Below are positions 18,299 to 25,974 of a DNA stretch of 49,021 bases, piece by piece; the first letter of the stretch is position 1; the number at the start of each line of letters is the position of its first letter. The DNA is from Moorena sp. SS36440bin_2 (GTDB lineage: Bacteria; Cyanobacteriota; Cyanobacteriia; Cyanobacteriales; Coleofasciculaceae): contig WTKN01000337.1 in NCBI GenBank assembly GCA_011524395.1, positions 1-49,021 on the forward strand. Reading direction: 5' to 3'. The notes beneath the pieces are model-generated. The model searched no databases and had not been told where the DNA came from. It saw nothing but the letters and a program-made list of their open reading frames with translations. The position numbers and the translations under genes are program-made.

Positions 18299-18739
18299 GT
18301 GACGATTTACTTTTACGACATTAGCGAAAAGCCCTATGGTTGTTTCTCTAACTTTTCCCCCCATGGGTTTGAACTCGACGGACTCTGGTGGCCCACCTCA
18401 GAGCATTATTTCCAAGCTCAGAAATTTGCTGGTACCTCCCATGTAGAAGAAATTCGCTCTTGCAAGACTCCCGCAGAAGCTGCGAGCAAAGGACGAGAGC
18501 GTACTCGTCCTCTGCGCAGGGATTGGGAAGAAATCAAAGAAGATGTTATGGGGCGAGGCTTACTATGTAAGTTTCAAACCCATGCTGATATCCGCGAAAT
18601 TCTGCTGGGGACAGGGGACGAACTCATTGTGGAAGATGCTCCCCAGGATTATTATTGGGGTTGTGGTAAAGATAGGAGCGGTAAGAATCGCCTGGGAGAA
18701 ATTTTAATGGAAATCCGAGCTATCTTACGGGAATCTTGA
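18299..18739 (+). CDS. NADAR (YbiA-like) family protein
   Basis: Starting from a GTG at 18299, 20 bases after the methyltransferase stop, the product is about 146 residues. It has the NADAR/YbiA signatures: YDISEKPYGCFSNFSPHGF, WPTSEHYFQAQKFAGT, the central SKGRERTRPLRRDW, and the C-terminal YYWGCGKDRSGKNRLGEILM. NADAR proteins are N-glycosidases acting on ADP-ribose-type or riboflavin-pathway ribosylamine substrates. Its place directly after nadB and an N-methyltransferase suggests a role with nicotinate or ribosyl metabolites, which is inference. It probably belongs to the same operon. Confidence 0.85.
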   Translation: MTIYFYDISEKPYGCFSNFSPHGFELDGLWWPTSEHYFQAQKFAGTSHVEEIRSCKTPAEAASKGRERTRPLRRDWEEIKEDVMGRGLLCKFQTHADIREILLGTGDELIVEDAPQDYYWGCGKDRSGKNRLGEILMEIRAILRES

Positions 18740-18748
18740 GCAGGAGTA

Positions 18749-18889
18749 ATGCTGAAGAACCATAAAAACTGGTATATACCCAAAGTACCTAAAGCAGTCC
18801 GGAAAAACCTAGAACTGTTAAGTCAAGTTGGAGCTTGTCAGGATTTTATGGCTCTACCGAATTGGCGATGTAACACTGTCAGTAAATAA
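18749..18889 (+). CDS. Small 46-residue ORF after the NADAR gene
   Basis: An ATG at 18749, preceded by CAGGAG, opens a 46-codon frame (MLKNHKNWYIPKVPKAVRKN..., ending NTVSK). It starts ten bases after the NADAR stop, so it could be the last gene of that operon. It is basic, has two cysteines and no membrane segment. I do not recognise it, and it may be a remnant. Confidence 0.35.
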   Translation: MLKNHKNWYIPKVPKAVRKNLELLSQVGACQDFMALPNWRCNTVSK

Positions 18890-18901
18890 TTAATCTCATC
18901 T

Positions 18902-18962
18902 TGATTGGGCGGGAGTTGTAGTTTTTGAGAGAAAGATTTTTTATAAATCTCCTGCCCAATCA
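18902..18962. terminator. Inverted repeat after the nadB operon
   Basis: TGATTGGGCGGGAG and CTCCTGCCCAATCA pair at 13 of 14 positions around a T-rich loop. It is followed by two direct copies of CATACTTAGTGGGC. It is placed to end the nadB-methyltransferase-NADAR transcript, though it has no trailing T-run. Confidence 0.5.
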
Positions 18963-19124
18963 TACTTAGTGGGCTCATACTTAGTGGGCAATAAGCACGG
19001 TTTTCTGCATACTAGGTTAGGTAGAGCCGTTTTTATCTACTTCATCCGAAATGCTTGAGCCGAAATCCTTCCGAAATAACCATAATTTTTGACTTTTTCA
19101 ACACGAAATTCCCTTGGAATAACC

Positions 19125-20813
19125 ATGACACTATCACAACCAGAAAAAGAATATCCTCTCTCAAAAGACGAAGCTTTGATTTACGATTGGCGCATCCATA
19201 GTATTCGCCAAGCACTGAAAGAAAAAGGAAAAGCCACAGGTCCTTTGCAAATTGAAGATTTGCTAGAATTGAATCACCTAGACCAATACCACTACTTTGG
19301 CACCAAAGCTTGCGATCGCGCTATCGAGCGTTTGGCACTATCCCCCAACTCGCGAGTTTTGGACATTGGCAGCGGTATTGGTGGGCCAGCTCGATACATT
19401 AGTTATAAAACGGAATGTCACATCCAATGTGTGGAATTAAGAAAGAGTTTTAACGAAATTGCCCAAGAACTCACCCAACGAGTGGGACTTGACAAACGCA
19501 TCCAATACCTCACAGGCAGTATTCTAAGTCCCCAAGTGATTGACGCCCTGTTACCAGGCTCATTTGACAGCATCATTTCGTTTCTCTCATTTTTACACAT
19601 TGAAAACCGCGATAAAATCCTGGAAATTTGTTTTAGCTCTTTGAAGGAAAACGGCCTGATATATATCGAAGATTACGTGGCCAATGGCCCTCTGACACCA
19701 GATGTGCAAACCACTCTAGAAGAAGTGGTTCAATCTTCTTATTTACCAACCCGCGAAGCCTACCGAAATCACTTCGAACGTTTAGGATTTGCTGACATTT
19801 GTTTCATCGATTTGACAACAGGATGGAAACGTTGGGTAAAAGAACGCTATCAAAAATTTATCCAATCAAAAGAAGAATCAATCAAACTAGTCGGTGAAAA
19901 CGTTTATGAACACCGTCGTAACTTTTATCAAACCATTAGCGAATTGTTTGAAAGCGGCAAAATTGGTGGCTCATCCATCCTTGCAAAAAAACCTTGTGTT
20001 CCAAAAATTTACCAAGTACCTGATACATATTTCTCCTCTACAACCTCTGTCTATAGTGAACAATACCATTTCTTTCTCGAAGACGGTTCTCTACTTGCTC
20101 TAAGATATTTCAAAACCGGAACAATCGAGCATTACTCAGCCTGGTGGAGTGACACCAAGGGCTACTCCCTAGAACTTATCAATACCTCCGAACACCAACG
20201 CTCAAATCAACACATCTCTATTAAAAACAATGATGGAACCGGAACCATTTGTTTGCCAGAAGCTAATATAGAAATTCAATTCCAAGTTGCCGCCGAATTC
20301 ACTTGGGCGGTTCCCGCTGAAAAAAATCATCGCGCCGTCATTCACCAACCAAAACTCGTCTGCACAGTTTCCACAGGCGATCGCACTCAAAAAGCTATAG
20401 GTTATTGCAAAATTTATCAGGGAGATTACCCCAAGTTTTGGGGCTACCACTTTGTTCACGCCTTTTTCCCTAAATACGGAATCATTTGGAGTGCTGAAGC
20501 CACATTCGGCGAAGAAAAATACAATTATTTTAAGCTCCTCAACACCTCCGAAACAGAAAAAGAAATATTCTTAAGTGGAGAAGATTCTTACCATCGCCAA
20601 ACCAGTGCCCATGGCCGCATTCAAGATAAAATATATCACTTGAAATTCGACAAAAAAACTTTCGCAACTTGGTCGAGCATCAAGCGAAATCAACCATTGA
20701 CTATGGAAAGTAAGCTATGCTTGGAATATAGAGCCGCTATTCTACAAATAGACGACCAAGAAGTTGCCGAAGGAATTTGTTTAAAAGAATTTTGTTTCGG
20801 CACAATTACATAA
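19125..20813 (+). CDS. SAM-dependent methyltransferase fused to a beta-rich C-terminal domain
   Basis: From the ATG at 19125 the product has 562 residues. Residues about 55-290 form a class I methyltransferase of the phosphoethanolamine/sterol-type clan: YHYFGTKACDRAIERL, SAM-binding SRVLDIGSGIGGPARYISY, and IISFLSFLHIENRD. Residues about 300-562 are rich in aromatic beta-strands (SAWWSDTKGYSLELIN, FWGYHFVHAFFPKYGIIWSA) and resemble lipocalin-like or hydroxyneurosporene-synthase-like barrels, with no recognised catalytic motif. The substrate is unknown; a small amine or a carrier-bound intermediate is possible. A 43-base copy of the gene's 3' end, including the stop, recurs at 37449-37491. 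Confidence 0.75.
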   Translation: MTLSQPEKEYPLSKDEALIYDWRIHSIRQALKEKGKATGPLQIEDLLELNHLDQYHYFGTKACDRAIERLALSPNSRVLDIGSGIGGPARYISYKTECHIQCVELRKSFNEIAQELTQRVGLDKRIQYLTGSILSPQVIDALLPGSFDSIISFLSFLHIENRDKILEICFSSLKENGLIYIEDYVANGPLTPDVQTTLEEVVQSSYLPTREAYRNHFERLGFADICFIDLTTGWKRWVKERYQKFIQSKEESIKLVGENVYEHRRNFYQTISELFESGKIGGSSILAKKPCVPKIYQVPDTYFSSTTSVYSEQYHFFLEDGSLLALRYFKTGTIEHYSAWWSDTKGYSLELINTSEHQRSNQHISIKNNDGTGTICLPEANIEIQFQVAAEFTWAVPAEKNHRAVIHQPKLVCTVSTGDRTQKAIGYCKIYQGDYPKFWGYHFVHAFFPKYGIIWSAEATFGEEKYNYFKLLNTSETEKEIFLSGEDSYHRQTSAHGRIQDKIYHLKFDKKTFATWSSIKRNQPLTMESKLCLEYRAAILQIDDQEVAEGICLKEFCFGTIT

Positions 20814-20821
20814 ATTAATTA

Positions 20822-20950
20822 TAAGTAGGTGGGTTTAATTATCCGTAAAATAGCGATTGAAATTTAAACTTATGAAAACCCCTTTAATAAAGGCTTTCAT
20901 ATTCATTTTAGTATTTTGATTTTTAACGTTTATTTATGCCCACCTACTTA
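20822..20950. mobile_element. MITE-like element with 12-base terminal inverted repeats
   Basis: TAAGTAGGTGGG and CCCACCTACTTA are perfect inverted ends bounding 129 bases with no coding capacity. The outermost TA at each end would be the target duplication expected for IS630/Tc1-type elements. A similar-sized element with related ends lies at 24516-24646. The rest of the 20814-21161 gap shows no gene. Confidence 0.55.
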
Positions 20951-21161
20951 AATTATGTCAATGCTATCATATAGATAAACAAACAGTTAATGACTATAAA
21001 ATTACAGAGAAGCGATGGTGAAAGCCTCTGTCTAAACAGGGAATTAAACCGAACGAGCCGTTTAAACTAGACACATTTATGTGTCCTGTCTCTGGTAAAA
21101 TGATTATTACAGGGGGAGGTTAACAGCAGAGTAACAATAGCAGTGAAGTGATAGTAAAGTG

Positions 21162-22556
21162 ATGGATAAGTCTACTTTCTCTAATTGGGAGACAGAGGCA
21201 GATGTGGTAGTTGTTGGTAGTGGAGTTGCTGGACTAGCGGCTGCAGTTGAAGCAAAAAATGCTGGTGCATCGGTCGTTGTTCTAGAAAAGCGTAGCGCCT
21301 GTGGCGGAAATTCCATCATGAGTGATGGAGGGATTGCCCTTGCGGGGACTGATTTTCAGAAACAATACGGTATTGTAGACTCTTGGGAACTCATGTATGA
21401 GGATATGTTGAGAGCTGGCTTGAATATGAATGATGCATCTCTAGCTAAGATAGTTGCTCAACAGTCTAATTCTGTACTAGAGTGGCTTACTAAATATTTA
21501 GCTGTCAAATTTATACATAAGCCCATAATCTTTGGGGGTCATTCTGTTCCTCGTATCCATCTGCTACACAATTTTTCTGGAACAGCAATTGTTAAACCTC
21601 TTCTTTCAAAGGTAAAGGAGTTGGGCATTGAGATCAAAACCAATATTTCCCTCACGAAGTTCGGAAAGGATGTTCGAGAGATTGAAGTTTATGACAAAAA
21701 GCAAAACCAAGCCAGAGCAGTCTATGCAAATACCGGTGTCGTTTTAGCTACTGGTGGTTTTGGCGGAGATGTTGCTTTCCGAAGCCTTCATGATGCTCGT
21801 TTAACCAGCACTGTAGGTAATACTAATCGCTTGGATACTACAGCAGAAGCAATGCTAGAGGCGATCAAGATTGGTGCTAGTTCTGTCCATTTAGAATATA
21901 TTCAGTTATCACCTTGGAGTTCTCCTGACGAGAAAGGTGATAAAATTGCTAGCGAATTTTTTTATACAGTTTTTCCCTATGGGATAGTGGTTAATCCCTT
22001 AACAGGAAAGCGCTTTTTTAATGAATTAGCGGACAGAAAAATTAGAGCAGATTCAATTTTAGACGTTGGTCAACCCAGCATTGGTATTGCTGATTTGGAA
22101 GGTATAAACATTTCTGGTCACAGTATGGATCGGTACTTAAGCAAGAATATTGTGAAAAGGTTTGAAGACTTGGAGGAACTTGCTGCAGCATATTCTCTGC
22201 CTTATCAAGCTTTAAAAGAAACTATCGATATCTACAACAAGTATGTCGAGAATAAGAAAGATGAGAGTTGGCAAAAGCCTATTCCATTAGATGCAAAACC
22301 TCTCCATGCTCCATATTATGCTATGCAATTGTGGCCTAAGGTACATTACACTATGGGAGGCGTTATCATCAACCCTAAAGCTCAAGTTATTGATAATAAT
22401 GGCCAGCCAATAAAAGGTTTGTATGCTGCAGGAGAAGTGACAGGCGGTATTCATGGTGCCTCTCGCCTAGGGGGTTCTTCTTTAACTGAATGCCTGGTCT
22501 TTGGTAGAATCGCTGGTAAAAATGCTGCTTTACAAAAATTTACATCAATTTACTAG
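21162..22556 (+). CDS. FAD-dependent oxidoreductase, fumarate reductase/flavocytochrome c type
   Basis: The 464-residue flavoprotein has the N-terminal FAD-binding motif ADVVVVGSGVAGLAAAVEAK, then CGGNSIMSDGGIALAG, which matches the flavin-contact loop of fumarate-reductase-like proteins. It ends with YTMGGVIINPKAQVID, GLYAAGEVTGGIHGASRLGG and a closing helix. Family members reduce double bonds (fumarate, urocanate, enoates) or dehydrogenate 3-ketosteroids. There is no haem motif or FMN-attachment domain. It is the first gene after a MITE and the gene before a MetH-like protein. The substrate could be an intermediate of the neighbouring pathway. A GTG three bases upstream is an alternative start. 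Confidence 0.82.
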   Translation: MDKSTFSNWETEADVVVVGSGVAGLAAAVEAKNAGASVVVLEKRSACGGNSIMSDGGIALAGTDFQKQYGIVDSWELMYEDMLRAGLNMNDASLAKIVAQQSNSVLEWLTKYLAVKFIHKPIIFGGHSVPRIHLLHNFSGTAIVKPLLSKVKELGIEIKTNISLTKFGKDVREIEVYDKKQNQARAVYANTGVVLATGGFGGDVAFRSLHDARLTSTVGNTNRLDTTAEAMLEAIKIGASSVHLEYIQLSPWSSPDEKGDKIASEFFYTVFPYGIVVNPLTGKRFFNELADRKIRADSILDVGQPSIGIADLEGINISGHSMDRYLSKNIVKRFEDLEELAAAYSLPYQALKETIDIYNKYVENKKDESWQKPIPLDAKPLHAPYYAMQLWPKVHYTMGGVIINPKAQVIDNNGQPIKGLYAAGEVTGGIHGASRLGGSSLTECLVFGRIAGKNAALQKFTSIY

Positions 22557-22757
22557 ACTTAGTATAGTAAGTTATGGAAAACTTTATATATATTGTGGTT
22601 GCTAAATAATAATTTGTAATTTGTGTTGTTGACTCACATGCTGGAATATACCGAGGTACATACAATAGGCAAATGGCAACATGGCTAGCTTTGTATACTG
22701 AAGGGTATCAACCAAATCACTATTGATTTAGCAATAAAAACTGTAGCTATTTTATCA

Positions 22758-24488
22758 ATGGGTGTCGAGCTCCCACAACTAACAATGAACACAATCGTTT
22801 TAGAACCTCTCAAAAAACTCAAACAACATATTATTGATGCTGACTCTATTGGTTTAGAGGAAGCTTTAGATGAAGCCTTAAAAGACTATTCCCCCCGACA
22901 GATTATTAACACTTGCCTCTTAGAGGCTATGAGGACTGTCGGCGACTTATATGGTTCAAGAGAAATTCCGTTACCGTCCGTTATAAAATCGGCGGAGACT
23001 AAAAAAGCGGCGGTAGCGTATTTAGAGACCCATATGGATAAGGAAGAAGCTGAGAATATTACTCAGGGTAAATGTCTGATTGCGACGGTAGAAGGCGACC
23101 TCCACGATCTTGGTAAAAATCTAGTTGATATTATCCTTTCTAGCAATGGTTACAAGGTAATTAATTTAGGCATTAACCAACCAATCGATAACATTCTCAA
23201 AGCCTACGAAGAACATCAACCAGACTGCATTGCCATGAGTGGCTTGTTGATCAAGACTATGGCAGTTATGAAGCATAATTTAGAAATTTTTAATGAAAAA
23301 GGCATTACTGTTCCTGTTATCTTAGGTGGCGCTGCATTAACGCCTAAGTTTGTGGAAAAGGATTGCAAAAATACCTATAAAGGTCAAGTTGTCTATGGAA
23401 AAAATGCTTTTGTTGATTGGTATTTTATGGATAAACTAATGTCAGCAAAAGCTGAGGATAATTGGGACGACCAGAAAGGATTTTTAGATGAAGAAAATTC
23501 ACCTCCTCCCCCACTAACCTTAGAAGAGATGGGGCAAATGCCATTTGCCGAAGCAAATCAATATAAACTTTATATGAATGACTCATTTGTTTATACTGAA
23601 GAATCTTTGGCAAAAGAATCATCAGCAAAAAAATCTGTGGTAATTGATACTAAGCGTTCCCATGTAGTAACTTTAGATGTAGAACGGCCTACTCCTCCTT
23701 TTTGGGGAACTAAAGTATTAAAAGATGGAGATATATCAATTGAAGACATTTACCCTTATGTAGATGTACAGCTTTTATACGTGGGACGGTGGCGATTCCG
23801 TAAGCTAAAAGATCAATCACAACAAGATTATAATGAGTTTTTAGCCACAAAAGCTTATCAAGTTTTAGAAGAATGGAAAGAAAAAGTTATTGCCGATGAC
23901 CTAATACATCCGGCAGCAATTTATGGCTATTTCCCCTGTAACGCTGAAGGGAATACAGTGTATGTCTACGATCCAGAAGATCACGACAAACTGCTAACAA
24001 CCTTTGAATTCCCCCGTCAACGAGGAGGAAAACGTCTTTGTATTGCGGATTTCTATGCCACTAAAGAATCAGGTCAAATCGATGTCTTCCCCATGCAAAT
24101 TGTAACAGCAGGTGAAATAGGAACCACCCATGCACAGAAGCTATTTGAAGCGGATAATTATCTTGACTACCACTATTATCATGGTGTGGCGATGCAGATG
24201 GCAGACGCCATAGCGGACTGGTTGCACGCTAGAATCCGTAAGGAGTTAGGATTTGGGTCAGAAGAGCCTGATACTATAACCGATATAATGCGCCAACGCT
24301 ATCGAGGATCTCGTTATAGTTTCGGTTATCCTGCTTGTCCTAATATGGCAGATCAATTCAAACAAATGGATTTACTTGATACCTCTCGCATTGATGTGTA
24401 CATGAACGAAAGTGAGCATCTACTTCCTGAACAGTCTACCACAGCATTCGTTGCTCATCATCCTGTAGCAAAATACTTTAATACTTAG
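22758..24488 (+). CDS. Free-standing cobalamin-binding plus MetH reactivation domain protein
   Basis: This 576-residue protein equals the C-terminal half of B12-dependent methionine synthase. A helical cap (about 15-100) leads to a cobalamin-binding Rossmann domain with the DxHxxG lower-ligand motif ([14 protein letters not shown]), MSGLL and VILGGAALT. From about residue 300 the S-adenosylmethionine reactivation domain follows, ending with the hallmark [15 protein letters not shown]. The homocysteine- and folate-binding halves (about 650 residues) are absent. It may work with separate methyltransferase subunits or supply a corrinoid for another methyl transfer. An internal ATG at residue 10 is an alternative start. 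It lies between two MITE-like elements. Confidence 0.87.
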   Translation: MGVELPQLTMNTIVLEPLKKLKQHIIDADSIGLEEALDEALKDYSPRQIINTCLLEAMRTVGDLYGSREIPLPSVIKSAETKKAAVAYLETHMDKEEAENITQGKCLIATVEGDLHDLGKNLVDIILSSNGYKVINLGINQPIDNILKAYEEHQPDCIAMSGLLIKTMAVMKHNLEIFNEKGITVPVILGGAALTPKFVEKDCKNTYKGQVVYGKNAFVDWYFMDKLMSAKAEDNWDDQKGFLDEENSPPPPLTLEEMGQMPFAEANQYKLYMNDSFVYTEESLAKESSAKKSVVIDTKRSHVVTLDVERPTPPFWGTKVLKDGDISIEDIYPYVDVQLLYVGRWRFRKLKDQSQQDYNEFLATKAYQVLEEWKEKVIADDLIHPAAIYGYFPCNAEGNTVYVYDPEDHDKLLTTFEFPRQRGGKRLCIADFYATKESGQIDVFPMQIVTAGEIGTTHAQKLFEADNYLDYHYYHGVAMQMADAIADWLHARIRKELGFGSEEPDTITDIMRQRYRGSRYSFGYPACPNMADQFKQMDLLDTSRIDVYMNESEHLLPEQSTTAFVAHHPVAKYFNT

Positions 24489-24515
24489 AATACCTTGGCG
24501 AAAGTAGCAGAGTAG

Positions 24516-24646
24516 TAAGTAGTCGGACAAAAGTTTTTGGATCTGTATAAAGTTTTGTAAAGATTGCCAAAACGCTTGTGGTATAAAAATTCCCATTGAT
24601 TTTACATTTATTAACACAGCGAAGTTTAATTATGTCCGACTACTTA
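24516..24646. mobile_element. MITE-like element with 13-base terminal inverted repeats
   Basis: TAAGTAGTCGGAC and GTCCGACTACTTA are perfect inverted ends around 131 bases without coding capacity. The flanking TA dinucleotides fit an IS630/Tc1-type non-autonomous element. Size and end sequence (TAAGTAG...CTACTTA) resemble the element at 20822-20950. Confidence 0.6.
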
Positions 24647-24772
24647 TCAGAGTAAAAAACAGGGTGTATAGAGCCTAAGTTAGAGAAATTGGGAACAATA
24701 GATGCCAACAAAATAAGGTCAATAATAATGATTTTAATTTATCCAAAAAATAAGGAATAGGGAAGGAGAATC

Positions 24773-25766
24773 ATGGAAAAGGAAAGATACCGTAAAATAC
24801 GTGAGCGCACTTTGCAGTTGTATAATAAAAAGTCACTGTTCTGGAAACATTTTAATGACCTTTCAGGTGGAATAAAACAGGTTACCTCCGCCATCCCTAC
24901 GGGTAATGTGAACTATCTTTCGAATCATGATTATTTATTGGATTATCATGATTTATTTCAGAGAAATATGGGTACATTTTATCAACATTTTCTAGCAAGT
25001 ATTCCATTCTTGGTTGAAGAAAATTGCCGCATAGGAGTAGGCATATATCGGTTAGCTCAACACTTAGTAAACGAGAAGGATAATTACATTACATTTTTGG
25101 AAACTGGTGTCGGAGATGGTGCAAATGGGCGAACGAACAATGGCAGAATTTTCAAAAGGCTTGATTAGAACACTGTCAACTAGCACTAGTGTGTATAACA
25201 AAAACAATTTTTATCGATTGTGTAACCACGAGTACTCGAAATTCCATCATGGTTCCTTCATAAACATAACGCCAGAATATATAAATTCTCAAGAAGATTT
25301 GAGTTTTTTCTATAACGGGTTCAACATCATATATGAAAATGTTACGTTTCCATTATATGGATCAGAACGAGAAGATTTAATAGATTATGTAGCAAGGCTG
25401 CTTAAGAAAGATAGTCTGATGATTTTTATAGAGAAGCTCAGACATCCAGATGAATCAGAATATAGAAAGCGAGAGAAAATTAAGGATGACCAGTACAAAG
25501 CGAACTATTTTTCAGATAGTGAAATTGAGGAAAAACGTTTGGATATGCTAGAAGTAATCGAGCGAGGGCAAGTAGATTTTGAATCCCTTACAGATGCCAT
25601 CAAAAAGCATTTCAAATACGTTTATTTAATTTGGAACAGCGCAAATTTTTATGAATTTGTGGCTTCAAATAATAAATTGATTGTGTCCAAGTTTATTGAG
25701 CTTCTTCCTCCTATTTATGTCCCCTCTCCATTCTGTGCGGAGAGCAATTTGCCGAGAAATCTTTAG
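24773..25766 (+). pseudogene. SAM-dependent methyltransferase gene broken by a 4-base tandem duplication
   Basis: The first frame (24773-25168, with GGAGAA as ribosome binding site) runs to FLETGVGDGANGR, a SAM-binding glycine loop, and then loses sense. The second frame resumes with TMAEFSKGLIRTLSTST and continues to 25766. The join holds GAACGAAC at 25131-25138; removing one GAAC restores a continuous GANGRTMAEFSKG and a protein of about 330 residues. Class I methyltransferases of this type have an ETG-G-DG motif followed by a conserved helix, as here. I do not recognise the substrate. It lies just upstream of the megasynthase, so it was probably a tailoring enzyme. Reversible slippage or a sequencing error are alternatives. 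Confidence 0.7.
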
Positions 25767-25974
25767 TACACGACCGTCGGTGACACAGAATATAGCAACT
25801 CTAAATGACTCATATGCCTGAAAGCCATTCATTTTAAAATTGCAACTTTTTTTGATTTTTTTGTTAATAGACCTGTTGCATAATTGACACGGATTCAATG
25901 TATTGGGTTAGTTATCAATAAATATGAGTCTGGATTGAAGCTCTAAACAACACTCTGATTATATCAGCCAAACT

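Noticed and set aside
25880-25960. GACCTGTTGCATAATTGACA as a possible insertion sequence end before the megasynthase
   Set aside because: No matching inverted end or transposase fragment was found nearby; the similarity to known ends is too short to support.
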